Shown: one piece after another, positions 1 to 8,587 of the stretch
Position numbering within the stretch: position 1 is the first letter of the stretch
Layout: every line of letters starts with the position of its first letter
Assembly: GCF_002287235.1 (NCBI RefSeq)
Contig: NZ_LMVP01000312.1
Span: 1-34,385, forward strand
Source of the DNA: Methanosarcina spelaei
GTDB lineage: Archaea > Halobacteriota > Methanosarcinia > Methanosarcinales > Methanosarcinaceae
DNA: 34,385 nucleotides
Reading direction: 5' to 3'
The notes under the pieces: generated by a model
The model's input: the letters and a program-made list of their open reading frames with translations, nothing else
Told to the model about the DNA's origin: nothing
Databases searched by the model: none
Translations under genes and position numbers: made by a program

Positions 1-53
1 AAAGGTGAGGAATTTTAAACCGACCAATGTGGGGAAAATTAAATCGGCGTTGA

Positions 54-145
54 CATTTTTTTCAATTTATTCGTTATATCTTTACACTATAGGTAGCATT
101 TTTTCAATTTATTCGTTATATCTTTACACTATAGATGGCATTTTT
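54..145. repeat. Two-copy tandem repeat, 42-43 bp unit
   Basis: Two head-to-tail copies (54-96 and 97-138), each beginning CATTTTTT and containing TTCGTTATATCTTTACAC, followed by the first bases of a third copy. They differ in T-run length and in a few bases near the end of the unit. The array lies just past the stop codon of the minus-strand methyltransferase gene, so it would be in that transcript's 3' region. Confidence 0.85.
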
Positions 146-795
146 CACATAGATTTCTGTGCCTTAAATCTTACAGTATAATTCCAGAGATTTCCTTCAA
201 CTTTATCCTGAATAAAACCTGCTTCTTCTCCTAACCTAATAGTAGTAGATTTTAAAGGGTAATCCGGATCAGGTAAAAATTCTGATACTGCAAGAATTCC
301 ACCAGGCTTCAGAACTCTTTTCATCTCTTTTAAAGCTCTATTTTGGTCCGGGAGTTCCTGAAGAACTGTTACCGTATATACTACATCGAATGAGTTATCA
401 TTAAAGGGTAGTTTATGCGCATCTCCTTCTACAAGCTTGATATTTTTGATATCTCTGTTCTCTGGTCTGGATAGTTTCTTCTTTAATTGCATTAACATTC
501 TTGGTTGAATATCAAGAGCGTATACTTCTCCTTTAATTCCACTAACCCTTGCAGCGAAGATTGTAAACGCTCCACTTCCGCATCCAACCTCCAGAATACG
601 CATTCCTTCTTTTATTCCGCTTCGTTTTATCAATTTATCCGGAGGCTGCAGTTTTTTTCTAAAATCGCTATCTAAAAGAAATCCCATAAACGCTGGTGGT
701 GAAAATGCATAAAATCTTTTTATAATTCTTATTGCAATCTGCAATAAAACAAAAAAACCTAAAATTTTCAGTAAAATCGTTGTAAATACCCGCAT
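145..795 (-). CDS. Class I SAM-dependent methyltransferase, membrane-anchored
   Basis: The 216-residue protein has a methyltransferase type 11/UbiE-like fold. Motif I is ILEVGCGSGAFTI at about residues 68-80, followed by an acidic ribose-binding position in YALDIQPRML, then GDAHKLPF and the motif VLKPGGILAVSEF near residues 161-173. A hydrophobic segment at residues 8-27 precedes the catalytic domain, so the enzyme may sit on the membrane and act on a lipid or quinone-like substrate. That substrate is inference; no feature fixes it. The ATG has only a weak upstream GTGG as ribosome binding site. The stop codon abuts a tandem repeat. No neighbour on the same strand suggests an operon. Confidence 0.85.
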   Translation of the reverse strand: MRVFTTILLKILGFFVLLQIAIRIIKRFYAFSPPAFMGFLLDSDFRKKLQPPDKLIKRSGIKEGMRILEVGCGSGAFTIFAARVSGIKGEVYALDIQPRMLMQLKKKLSRPENRDIKNIKLVEGDAHKLPFNDNSFDVVYTVTVLQELPDQNRALKEMKRVLKPGGILAVSEFLPDPDYPLKSTTIRLGEEAGFIQDKVEGNLWNYTVRFKAQKSM

Positions 796-1258
796 ATATA
801 ACCACTTTTAGAACATTTGTAGTTATTAACTCCTTAAGTTTTGAAATATATTCTTACAAACAGAGACATTATCAAAAAGGCATTGAAGACTATGGAATCA
901 CTTGCTATGGAACCTATAAGTAATTCAATATTTGATGTAAGCACAGCCAGGTTATTGGTCATGTCTCATTAATTGTTTAGTATCATTAATATAAATCGTT
1001 TATTATTAATATAACAGTTTTATTTGCGATATAGATTCCCAAATGAAACTAAAAAATAGTAAATCTGGCTATGCTAAATTTTATTTAGTTTGTTAAATTA
1101 ACGTTTAGTTCTAAACAAAAGATAGCTATTAAATTTGAAAAATTATTTTTACTTCTATTTACCTGAAAGATACAAGAGTTATTAATAGTTTAAATTAATA
1201 ATTGATATGAAAGGCTTTTATATTTTGTTACAATATGCTTATTGTGGGGAAAGATAAT
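796..1258. other. Intergenic region, AT-rich, with a short coding-like fragment
   Basis: No convincing gene. A plus-strand frame open from 838 to a stop at 970-972 encodes about 43 residues (KKALKTMESLAMEPISNSIF is part of it) and reads like protein, but it has no good start or ribosome binding site. It may be the tail of a lost gene. The rest is AT-rich with runs such as TATTATTAATATAAC and no clear structure. Confidence 0.4.
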
Positions 1259-1354
1259 ATGAGGCTGCTAAGTTATTTTTTCAACTTTCTTGAGGTTCTG
1301 TCAAGTCTATGGAAACTAAAGAATTTCTCAGTTACATTTGAATCTATAAAATGA
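1259..1354 (+). CDS. Possible 31-residue small protein
   Basis: An ATG at 1259 follows a purine-rich GGGGAA at 1246-1251 with acceptable spacing. The frame encodes MRLLSYFFNFLEVLSSLWKL and ends at 1352-1354. The predicted product is short and hydrophobic, with no recognisable domain. It sits 54 bases before the small helix-turn-helix gene on the same strand and could be a leader or chance frame. Confidence is low. Confidence 0.2.
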   Translation: MRLLSYFFNFLEVLSSLWKLKNFSVTFESIK

Positions 1355-1408
1355 CCAGCCCTCGTAAACTTGAGAGTACAGTAAATTGTATAAAGAGGTG
1401 AGATCTTA

Positions 1409-1582
1409 ATGAGTCTCCAATCCCCTCCAAAAAAGAGAGGTCAGAAACCAAAATTCGATCACGAAAAAATCGAAGAACTCCTCAAAGCAGGTGAGAAACC
1501 CTTTAAAATTATGCTTCTGTTGGGTTGTTCTTATGGAGTTTTACGATACGTACGAAAGAAAATGGGAAGAAAAAAAGTTTAA
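1409..1582 (+). CDS. Small helix-turn-helix DNA-binding protein (57 aa)
   Basis: The ATG at 1409 is preceded by GAGGTGAG at 1395-1402, a good Shine-Dalgarno sequence. The 57-residue product begins MSLQSPPKKRGQKPKF, a basic arm, then has a helix-turn-helix pattern: IEELLKAGEKPFKIMLLLG followed by CSYGVLRYVRKKMGRKK. This resembles the resolvase/Hin-type HTH core (helix, ALLKAG-like turn, LLGCS, recognition helix), but there is no catalytic domain. It could be a stand-alone DNA-binding protein or the leftover DNA-binding end of a recombinase or transposase. The good ribosome binding site and the intact frame favour a real gene. Confidence 0.6.
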   Translation: MSLQSPPKKRGQKPKFDHEKIEELLKAGEKPFKIMLLLGCSYGVLRYVRKKMGRKKV

Positions 1583-1700
1583 CTTTAAAAGATATTCATT
1601 TGTATTCAGTCAATATACGATCTGGAAGAAATGTGTTGCTTTTAATGCATTTCTCATAACCAATTATTATTAAATTTATTAAGTCATTGAGGGTAAAAAT

Positions 1701-2009
1701 ATGACTAAAAGACTATTTGCAATCACTTGTACCTTCTTATTCATAATAAGTCATATTTTCAGGCGATGGAAACACATGCAAAAATCTGTTGTCTGGAGAG
1801 GATTTTTAAACGAATCTATGTGGGTAGAGGACTATGGAAATCTATCGCTTTTCAAAAAGTTGGTTTTTTGGGTGAGTTATCCTTTCTCTTATGCTAAATT
1901 TTTATGGGTTGTTGTATGGGATCATATTGATAGATTATGCTTTAGAGACTCAAAAGCAAAATATACTAAAACAAGGATGGAATACGGAAACTCCTGTAAA
2001 ATACAATAA
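1701..2009 (+). CDS. Hypothetical small protein, doubtful
   Basis: An ATG at 1701 has GAGGG at 1689-1693, seven bases upstream. The 102-residue product has a hydrophobic N-terminus (LFAITCTFLFIISHIF) and a second hydrophobic stretch around residues 53-78, so it could be a small membrane protein. A second frame from 1891 overlaps the 3' half and reads equally well, which may mean a frameshift. No family is recognised. It lies just upstream of the dispersed repeat at 2077. Confidence 0.3.
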   Translation: MTKRLFAITCTFLFIISHIFRRWKHMQKSVVWRGFLNESMWVEDYGNLSLFKKLVFWVSYPFSYAKFLWVVVWDHIDRLCFRDSKAKYTKTRMEYGNSCKIQ

Positions 2010-2076
2010 TATGAAAAGTTATGATTTATGCTGTAAAGACTACTATTTCCTTATTTTATCTATTATTTATATGTAA

Positions 2077-2254
2077 AGCTGATCCCAAAACTCGAAAGTA
2101 CTTCTCTAAGTCCCGGATTCCAAATAATCAATCAATTACCTCTCTGAATTTCAGATTCCAAATAATTAATCAATTACCTCTCTGAATCTCAGATTCCAAA
2201 TAATTAATCAATTACCTCTCTGAATCTCAGACTCCGAATAATCAATCGATTTCC
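2077..2254. repeat. Dispersed repeat with internal 38-bp tandem units
   Basis: Starts with AGCTGATCCCAAAACTCGAA and then has three copies of a 38-bp unit (2116-2153, 2154-2191, 2192-2229) plus a partial fourth copy to 2254. The unit contains CCAAATAAT(C/T)AATCAATTACC. The reverse complement of 25412-25578 shares the end sequence, the CCAAATAATCAATCGATT core and the CGATTTCCT boundary. This copy is longer through tandem expansion but lacks the opposite terminal repeat, so it looks like a degraded relative. Confidence 0.7.
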
Positions 2255-2693
2255 TTATCATGACAGTTTTAAGACAAAACAAAATAGTTTAAATATTTTT
2301 TTGAAAAAATTGAAGGTATTCAGGCATTATTTCCGTCAGGAATTAAATAAATTTTCTAATTTTATTCATATTCGAGCTTACAGAGAAGGGTTAGGTTGGG
2401 TTAAAATAACTTTTTAGCGTTTTATAAGTTGATTTTGTGTCCTCTCAAATAACTGTCCTCTCAAATAAGTATGCAAAAATCTAAACTTTTAGGCTGAAAT
2501 ATACAAATTTTTAAAAGTTAATGATTTTGTTTTTTGATATAATTAATAAAGCAAACTTGATTATGTCTCTAAGATTTACCCCAGGTGTCAGAAATTTTAA
2601 AAATAAAACGACTATATATCTGGAGTAAAAGGTGTGATTGAATAAAAAGGTGTTTGCTTTAGAAGCATTTAAAACGATACAGGAAGACCTTCA
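2255..2693. other. Intergenic region upstream of pncB
   Basis: AT-rich, without a plausible gene. It contains a short direct repeat of TGTCCTCTCAAATAA around 2440-2468 and, near its 3' end, the probable pncB promoter and ribosome binding site. Confidence 0.5.
2611..2620 (+). promoter_or_regulatory. Probable TATA box for pncB
   Basis: ACTATATATC lies about 75-80 bases before the GTG start of pncB. An archaeal TATA box about 25 bases before the transcription start would give a leader of roughly 50 bases. Inferred from sequence only. Confidence 0.35.
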
Positions 2694-3899
2694 GTGATAA
2701 AATCCATACTTGACAACGACCTTTACAAATTCACAATGCAACTTGCAGTGCTTGAACTTTTTCCTAAAGCTGAGGCCGAGTACAGGTTTACTAACCGGGG
2801 TACCCAGCGCTTTTCGACAGAGTTTGTAGAGAAATTGGAGAAGATAATAAGCGACGAGATCTCGAAGTTAGCATTAACAGAAGAAGAATACAACTGGCTT
2901 TCAGAGAACTGCCCTTACATGAAACCCATGTACCTTGAATACCTCAGGAACTTCCGTTTCAAGCCAGGTGAGGTAAAAGTCTGCCTTACAGAAGAAAAAA
3001 ATCTGGACATTCGGATAAAAGGACCCTGGCACAGCACAATTCTCTGGGAGATTGTACTTATGGCTGCGGTTTCTGAACTCTATTTCACAACTATTGAAAA
3101 AGAGTGGAACGGAAATTTCCAGAAGGGCTGTACTTCCAAATCAGTACTGGATGCTTATGAAAATAAGATTCTTGAGATTGGAAAAGCCCTTGAGGAAAAC
3201 GACTGCTTTTTTTCGGAGTTTGGAACCCGCAGGCGAAGAAGTTCCGAACTCCACGACCATGTAATGAAAACCCTGATAGAGATAAAAACCCTGACAGGAA
3301 CAAGTAATGTGTATTTTGCAAAAAAATACGGCTTGAAACCCATCGGAACCGTAGGGCACGAATGGATTATGGGCACCTCAGCGCTTGTAGGATTAAGGTA
3401 TGCAAACCGTTTCGCTTTTGAAAACTGGGTAGAGGTTTACAACGGGGACCTGGGAATTGCCCTTACGGATACTTTCGGCTCAAAAGCCTTTTTTAAGGAT
3501 ATGGACCTGAGGTTATCAAAAATTTATGATGGGTTCAGGCACGACAGCGGAGACCCTTACGATTTTGTAGATGCTGTGATAGAGCATTACCAGAAAATGG
3601 GTATAGATCCCATGAAAAAGTTAATCGTTTTCAGTGATGCTCTTAATGCAGACACTGCAATCCAACTCAAAAAGTACTGTGAAGGTAAAATCAACTGTAG
3701 TTTCGGCATAGGTACAAGCCTTACCAATAATTCCGATTTTTTCAGGGAAAGCCCTCCTCTTAATATGGTCATAAAGTTGCACAGCATTGACGGTATTCCT
3801 GTTGTAAAACTGAGCGATTCCCCGGAAAAAGAAACAGGAGAAAGAGACGCTATAAGGGTTGCAAATTATATTTTCGGAAGAAAAGGACTCGATGAATAA
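2694..3899 (+). CDS. pncB: Nicotinate phosphoribosyltransferase
   Basis: Converts nicotinate and PRPP to nicotinate mononucleotide, the entry step of the Preiss-Handler NAD salvage route, in the cytoplasm. The 401-residue length matches PncB. Family motifs are clear: DLYKFTMQ at the N-terminus, [13 protein letters not shown] near residue 177, [14 protein letters not shown] with the conserved phospho-accepting histidine near residue 221, [21 protein letters not shown] and FGIGTSLTN near the C-terminus, which binds phosphate. The start is GTG with AGGAAG at 2681-2686 as ribosome binding site. It appears monocistronic; the next gene is convergent. Confidence 0.95.
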   Translation: MIKSILDNDLYKFTMQLAVLELFPKAEAEYRFTNRGTQRFSTEFVEKLEKIISDEISKLALTEEEYNWLSENCPYMKPMYLEYLRNFRFKPGEVKVCLTEEKNLDIRIKGPWHSTILWEIVLMAAVSELYFTTIEKEWNGNFQKGCTSKSVLDAYENKILEIGKALEENDCFFSEFGTRRRRSSELHDHVMKTLIEIKTLTGTSNVYFAKKYGLKPIGTVGHEWIMGTSALVGLRYANRFAFENWVEVYNGDLGIALTDTFGSKAFFKDMDLRLSKIYDGFRHDSGDPYDFVDAVIEHYQKMGIDPMKKLIVFSDALNADTAIQLKKYCEGKINCSFGIGTSLTNNSDFFRESPPLNMVIKLHSIDGIPVVKLSDSPEKETGERDAIRVANYIFGRKGLDE

Positions 3900-4001
3900 T
3901 CAAAACGGAAAGCAAAGAGTAATAGCTCGGCTGAGCGGATAAAAAAGGTTCCGCCCCTCCTCCAAAACGGAATTCGTATCTAAACGGAAAAAATAATTAA
4001 T

Positions 4002-4047
4002 AGACCACTTGAGTGAAGAAAAAAAGACCATTTGAGCGAAGTAAAAA
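4002..4047. repeat. Two-copy direct repeat, about 23 bp
   Basis: Two adjacent similar copies (4002-4024 and 4025-4047) follow the pattern AGACCA(C/T)TTGAG(T/C)GAAG with an A-rich tail. They lie in the 238-bp spacer between the convergent pncB and beta-propeller genes, just before a strong hairpin. Confidence 0.7.
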
Positions 4048-4053
4048 GGGCTA

Positions 4054-4083
4054 CGTCCGTCCTCCCGAGACGGGACTCGGACG
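4054..4083. terminator. Strong two-part hairpin between convergent genes
   Basis: An outer stem CGTCCG (4054-4059) pairs with CGGACG (4078-4083), enclosing an inner perfect hairpin TCCCG-AGA-CGGGA (4063-4075). It is unusually GC-rich for this spacer. Its position between two converging genes fits a bidirectional terminator or 3' RNA stabiliser, but there is no long T-run directly after it. It could also be part of a repeated element. Two smaller hairpins lie upstream in the same spacer: GCTC-GGCT-GAGC, and GCGGA paired with TCCGC. Confidence 0.4.
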
Positions 4084-4138
4084 AGGCTGTATTCGAGTGA
4101 CAAAGCATAACTCTAGCTAAAGGTCAGGCGAAGAAGTG

Positions 4139-6547
4139 TTAAACTCGCTTTTTTGCCCCCAAATAAATTAGTAGCGCTAGAAGTGGTAAGGAGATTACTA
4201 TAACACTCTTAATTTTGCCACCAGATTCCTGTTTTTTTCCATTTTCGCCTTTTCCGTTATCTGCTCCAACGCTCAAAGGCTTATTATCCTTGTTTTCGTT
4301 TGTTGAGCTATTCCTATAGGTTTCTTTAAGGCTACTCGTATCCTCAGGATCTTTTTGCTCAATTTTCATCTCTTCAGACGTATTTTCTTCTCTGGTGTAA
4401 GCGGTTATCACAAACGATGAAAAGCCCGGAGTTTTGGCCTCAAAATAGGAGTATTGGTCATCTTCACTTATTTTCTTAACTTCAAGTTTGTTCCAGGAGG
4501 TCTGGTTATATCGCCACAGGCATATTTCAGATTTTTTGTCAATGTTTTCGCTCATCCAGGGTTTTTCTACTTTGAATCCTATACTTGCATTCTCAATGTT
4601 TTCTGACAGGAGAGTTCCTGCATTTCCAACCTGAATATTTACGTTTTTGTATACTTTACCTGGAGGAAGTTGGGGAACCTGGGCAGATTTCTCTTTAAGC
4701 ATTTCGACAGTTGCAGCTGTTCTTTTAAAAGTTTTCTTCGGATCGAATTCAAGACTGATTATACAGGTTGCATTTATAGGAAAATCAAATTTAACATGAG
4801 AACCACTATTGATGTATCTTGATGCTGTTTCTTTGGCGTCAATGTTTCTGGAAGGTTCAAGACTTGTAATTACCCCTCCTCCACTATGTCCTCCGCCTGA
4901 GGAAGAACCGCTTGATGGATTCTCTGTATAAATCCCTTTATTAACCGAATCCCCGTTTACTGTAACAGCCACGTCATCGGGTTTCTTCCAGCCTGAGATT
5001 TCAGAAAACTGGATTATGTAGTTTCCAGCAGTAAGATTATTGACTGTATAATTGCTAGGGTGCCATTCCGTATCAGATCCGGCAGTAATCTTCCATTTTG
5101 CTTTGGTTTCAACAGTCTGAGGTTCAATAATAACTTTCAGGGAAGATTTCGATACGTTAATAGAGTAATTGTAGACATTGAATCCCCGCTGATCAATATC
5201 TTCAGAAATTAGAGGATCCATTTCATAAGTTCCTTCAATGTCGTTTTTGAGGGATGCCCGTGTAAGGAATACAATTTTCTCTGCTCCGCTATTAGGCTTC
5301 ACCGTAATATTAAGAGTTTCTTCCTGTTGCGTATTCCACTGGTATTGTAGCAGTTCAACCGATGGGTATTGTACCGAGATTTCTCCGGTTTTCCCCTGTA
5401 TCAGATCACCTACTGCATATGTTTTGATGTTGCCGCCTGTGCCTTCCACTCTTTCAATTCTCTCACCATTTGGGAAGGAGACTGAAATATAGCCTTCACT
5501 TGAATTTTTACCTTCATTTTTTACGGTTACTGAAATATTTGCAACCTCTTTTTCAAAAATTGTACTAAGGGGTTCGATTTCAACATTTGTGATTTTTGGA
5601 GACGGAACAATATCAGCTGAAGACGCGAGTTCTATTACGGCAATATCTGAGCTATTACCCGAACTGTGTCCTGTAAACACTATTTTTGATCCATCAGGAC
5701 TCCATTTTGGGTAAGCATCAAGTATTCCGAGATTTTCCGTAAGCTTGACCCTGTAATTTCCCTGTATGTCTCTTAGCCAGAGTTCGGGGCTTCCTCCTTC
5801 ATCCGAGACATATACAATCTGTTTTCCGTCAGGACTGAAGGCAGGATTCCACTCGCCATAAGGTGTATCAGTAAGCTGGGTCTGGTTTGTTCCATACCAC
5901 TCTATTGTCCATAGATCGGGTTTCTCTTTTGAGTTATTGGCGCTATATATTACTCTCAGCCCAAGCGGATACCAGTCTTTTCCTGTCCCAATATTTTCTG
6001 AGGTTCCTAGCCTGGTATTATTACTTCCATCCCTATCAACTATCCAGAGTTGAGAAGAAGAGCCTGGTAATTCTTGGGTATGGATTATTTTTAGTCCAAG
6101 ACGGCACCAGGCCCCCCAGCCTTCGGACTTTTGAGGGTCATTTGTTATAGGGGTTGCGATTCCACTGTTCATATCTATTCTGTACAAATCGGACTGAGAG
6201 CCGTCCGATTTTGTTACGATCAGCTCTGTCCCGTTAGGGTTCAGATCGTTAAAACTGGTGAGATTTCCTTCCCCTATTCCTGTTCTCACTGCTTCGCTTC
6301 CATCTGCCTTCATCCTGTACGAACTAAGGGCTCCAGATTCATTATTTTTAACCATATACAAAATATAGTTACCATCTGCAGTCCACACCGGAAATAGTTC
6401 CAGTTCAGGACTGTTGGTAAGAAACTTTATAGTTTTTACAGTAGTGTTTTCAGAAATATTTACTCCATACCCTTCAGCTGCTTCTACAGGCATAGAGAAA
6501 ATTCCAATAATTAATATTAAGCACACACATTTTAAATTACAATCCAT
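4139..6547 (-). CDS. Secreted TolB/WD40-like beta-propeller surface protein with PGF-pre-PGF-like domain
   Basis: The 802-residue protein has an N-terminal signal peptide (hydrophobic core CVCLILIIGIFS, residues 7-18). Residues about 45-310 form a TolB-type propeller with blades of the WSPDGSKIVF kind (FPVWTADGNYILY, FSPDGKQIVYVSDE, WSPDGSKIVFTG). An Ig-like region follows (about 320-400), then a low-complexity linker SSSGGGHSGGG near residue 547, then a region like the PGF-pre-PGF domain of methanogen surface proteins, ending near TPGFSSFVITAY. A charged stretch precedes the C-terminal membrane span VIVISLPLLALLIYLGAKKRV, which would anchor the protein with its bulk outside. Many N-x-S/T sequons suggest glycosylation. 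It is a tandem paralogue of the next gene upstream. The ligand or role is unknown. Confidence 0.85.
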   Translation of the reverse strand: MDCNLKCVCLILIIGIFSMPVEAAEGYGVNISENTTVKTIKFLTNSPELELFPVWTADGNYILYMVKNNESGALSSYRMKADGSEAVRTGIGEGNLTSFNDLNPNGTELIVTKSDGSQSDLYRIDMNSGIATPITNDPQKSEGWGAWCRLGLKIIHTQELPGSSSQLWIVDRDGSNNTRLGTSENIGTGKDWYPLGLRVIYSANNSKEKPDLWTIEWYGTNQTQLTDTPYGEWNPAFSPDGKQIVYVSDEGGSPELWLRDIQGNYRVKLTENLGILDAYPKWSPDGSKIVFTGHSSGNSSDIAVIELASSADIVPSPKITNVEIEPLSTIFEKEVANISVTVKNEGKNSSEGYISVSFPNGERIERVEGTGGNIKTYAVGDLIQGKTGEISVQYPSVELLQYQWNTQQEETLNITVKPNSGAEKIVFLTRASLKNDIEGTYEMDPLISEDIDQRGFNVYNYSINVSKSSLKVIIEPQTVETKAKWKITAGSDTEWHPSNYTVNNLTAGNYIIQFSEISGWKKPDDVAVTVNGDSVNKGIYTENPSSGSSSGGGHSGGGVITSLEPSRNIDAKETASRYINSGSHVKFDFPINATCIISLEFDPKKTFKRTAATVEMLKEKSAQVPQLPPGKVYKNVNIQVGNAGTLLSENIENASIGFKVEKPWMSENIDKKSEICLWRYNQTSWNKLEVKKISEDDQYSYFEAKTPGFSSFVITAYTREENTSEEMKIEQKDPEDTSSLKETYRNSSTNENKDNKPLSVGADNGKGENGKKQESGGKIKSVIVISLPLLALLIYLGAKKRV

Positions 6548-6860
6548 AAGTTCTCACCGTTAACATATTAAATTAATAATACATGTGTGTTTTAAGATAA
6601 ATAATCTGTGGAAGTTCAACTCAGAGAACATATTCTAAATCAATTGACTAAAAACGAATAACCGAACAAAAAAGAGTAAAAATGGATGAAAACTGAAGAA
6701 AAAGAAAAAATAAATAAAGATGAAAATTTGAAAGTTACGGAATCAGTTATTTCGATTCTTTAATGTTGCCTGCACAACGAGTTTTATTCCTTCATTTTCA
6801 TTATACAGTATTGATAGCCGGAAGCATTGACAGATTCTCCTTCAAAGCTTCACGAACAAA
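6548..6860. other. Spacer between the two beta-propeller paralogues
   Basis: AT-rich, no gene. Next to the downstream gene, the minus strand carries GTTAACGGTGAGAACTT directly before its ATG. The upstream paralogue has nearly the same leader, GTTAACGGTGATAATTT, so the duplication included the 5' leader and ribosome binding site (GGTGA). A short frame continuing past the stop of the 467-residue gene runs to another stop about 60 bases on and shows no similarity to the longer paralogue. Confidence 0.6.
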
Positions 6861-8264
6861 TCAACTCCACTCACTGGTAATTGTTGAAAGAGAAGGCGTC
6901 AAAGGTACTGGTTCAAGCTGTATAGCAGCAATGTCTGAGCCACCGCTTGTGGAATTAGTCGAGCCAGTCTCAAAAGTAGAATATGGAGTAGAATATGGAC
7001 CGTTTATCATAGAATTATTAACTGTAATAGAGCCATTTACTACCGAATTATTTGTCATGGAGTTATTTACTACCGAATTATTTGTCATGGAGTTATTTAC
7101 TACCGAACCACCTATTGTTTCTGAATTGTTTACTATTGAAGAGTTATCTTCTAATGTGGTGTTAGCTGTAATTTCAGAATTATTGTCAATTATTAAGTTA
7201 GAAATATTGAGTAAAGCGATATCCGAATTATTCACTGTAGAATTGTCCGAAACATTCTGTGGATTATGTGCTACAAAAACTATTTTTGACCCATCAGGAC
7301 TCCATTTCGGACTCGAATCAATGATTCCGATATCGTTTGTAAGCCTGGTCTTATTATTTCCTTTGGTATCCCGAAGCCAGACTTCAGGCCTTCCTCTTTC
7401 ATCAGATACGTACACAATTCTTTTCCCATCAGGGCTATATGAGGGGTTCCATTCCCCGTATGGGGTATCGGTAAGTTGAGTCTGGTTTGTACCATACCAT
7501 TCTATTGTCCAGAGGTCTGGTTTATTTTTTGAATTATTAGCACTGTATATTATCTTCAGGCCAAGAGGACACCAGTCTTTTCCAATTCCTACGTTTTCTG
7601 AGGTACCGAGCCTGATCTTATCGCTTCCATCCCAATTAACTATCCAGAGCTCAGAAGGTTCGTCTCCGGACTTCTGAGTGTATACGATTTTTTTCCCGAG
7701 ACGGCACCACACGCCCCAACCTTCGGATTTGTCAGGAGCATCCGCAACAGGTGTTACGTTTCCGTTTTCCAGGCTCACGAGATAAAGATCTGTTTGGGAA
7801 CCGTTTGATTTTGTTAAAATCAGTTCTGTTCCGTTAAGATTTATATCACTAAAACCTGTAAGATTTCCTTCATCAATGCCTGTTTGCTCGATTTCGCTTC
7901 CGTTTGCTTTCATTTTATACGATTCAAAACTATTGGATCCATCCCTGTGAACCGTATACAGGATATCGTTTCCATCCGCAGTCCATACAGGAAACAATTC
8001 TGACTCGGGAGTATCAGTGAGAAAAGTAATGTTTTCTACAGCGTTATCAGCATAAGTTTCTTCTTCATAACCTTCGACTTTTTCGGAGACATAAGTCCAG
8101 TTTGAATCGGAATAATAGTTCTGTGAGGCATTCTGGGTTCCATTCCATCCCAATACTTCCGTAAAATTGCCGTAGTCAGATACTACGCCCGGTTCTGCTC
8201 CTGCAGGTAATGTAAGAAGTACGAACGCTAAGAATAAAGAAAAGTATCTGTACGCGATTCTCAT
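6861..8264 (-). CDS. Secreted TolB/WD40-like beta-propeller protein, short paralogue
   Basis: The 467-residue protein has an N-terminal signal peptide (MRIAYRYFSLFLAFVLLTLP) and a propeller nearly the same as that of the 802-residue neighbour (FPVWTADGNDILYTV, YGEWNPSYSPDGKRIVYVSD, WSPDGSKIVFVAH). After the last blade it has an Asn/Ser-rich stretch (about residues 355-430) with repeats of VVNNSMTNNS, dense in N-glycosylation sequons. It stops soon after, so the Ig-like, PGF-pre-PGF and membrane-anchor parts of the paralogue are missing. It may be released or may be a truncated copy. The ATG follows the leader shared with the paralogue. Confidence 0.8.
   Translation of the reverse strand: MRIAYRYFSLFLAFVLLTLPAGAEPGVVSDYGNFTEVLGWNGTQNASQNYYSDSNWTYVSEKVEGYEEETYADNAVENITFLTDTPESELFPVWTADGNDILYTVHRDGSNSFESYKMKANGSEIEQTGIDEGNLTGFSDINLNGTELILTKSNGSQTDLYLVSLENGNVTPVADAPDKSEGWGVWCRLGKKIVYTQKSGDEPSELWIVNWDGSDKIRLGTSENVGIGKDWCPLGLKIIYSANNSKNKPDLWTIEWYGTNQTQLTDTPYGEWNPSYSPDGKRIVYVSDERGRPEVWLRDTKGNNKTRLTNDIGIIDSSPKWSPDGSKIVFVAHNPQNVSDNSTVNNSDIALLNISNLIIDNNSEITANTTLEDNSSIVNNSETIGGSVVNNSMTNNSVVNNSMTNNSVVNGSITVNNSMINGPYSTPYSTFETGSTNSTSGGSDIAAIQLEPVPLTPSLSTITSEWS
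7036..7107 (-). repeat. In-frame 30-bp tandem repeat encoding Asn/Ser-rich decapeptides
   Basis: Two identical 30-bp copies (7036-7065 and 7066-7095) and a partial third, inside the 467-residue gene. Each encodes ten residues rich in N-x-S sequons. Identity at DNA level points to recent slippage or unequal recombination. Confidence 0.85.
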
Positions 8265-8587
8265 AAATTATCACCGTTAACTTAAAAAAATTAGCATTGT
8301 GGATATAAATAATTGTTTATTAAATTTATTTGGAATATTGGTTTATCAAAAAACAAAATAATGAATTAATAATTATATTTATTTATTGAAAGTAAGGTGT
8401 ATATATGTGGATAAAACTTTCTATTTTATTAAATAATGGACGAAATTTGAAAATAAAATAAAATTTTTGCCCGAAAAAGATAAATACTTAGTTCCCGGAC
8501 AAAACTTAAAGTTAAATAAGTTTTTTGGTTTTAATCAATTGAATTTTTTTTTTGAATCAATTCTCTATTGTGCAAGTTCAATCTTAA
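8265..8587. other. Intergenic region between cam and the short beta-propeller gene
   Basis: Very AT-rich, with no gene. It holds the probable TATA box of the downstream minus-strand gene at 8301-8310. The T-rich block at 8521-8551 is near the 3' end of cam. Confidence 0.5.
8301..8310 (-). promoter_or_regulatory. Probable TATA box for the 467-residue propeller gene
   Basis: On the minus strand this reads ATTTATATCC, 37-46 bases before the ATG, which fits an archaeal TATA box with a short leader. Inferred from sequence only. Confidence 0.35.

Noticed and set aside
1491-1673. 60-codon plus-strand frame overlapping the small HTH gene
   Set aside because: The HTH frame has the better ribosome binding site and a domain-like sequence; this frame is its shadow running into AT-rich DNA.
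3910-3960. tRNA-like words (TAGCTCGGCTGAGCGG, GGTTCCGCCCC) after pncB
   Set aside because: No acceptor stem, anticodon arm or T-loop could be assembled around them on either strand.
3900-4103. Minus-strand frame of 67 codons after pncB
   Set aside because: It runs through the hairpin and repeat, lacks a ribosome binding site and has no protein-like pattern.
6763-7479. Plus-strand frame of 238 codons opposite the short propeller gene
   Set aside because: Its repetitive ELFTTELFVME translation is only the antisense of the Asn/Ser repeat; no ribosome binding site or family.
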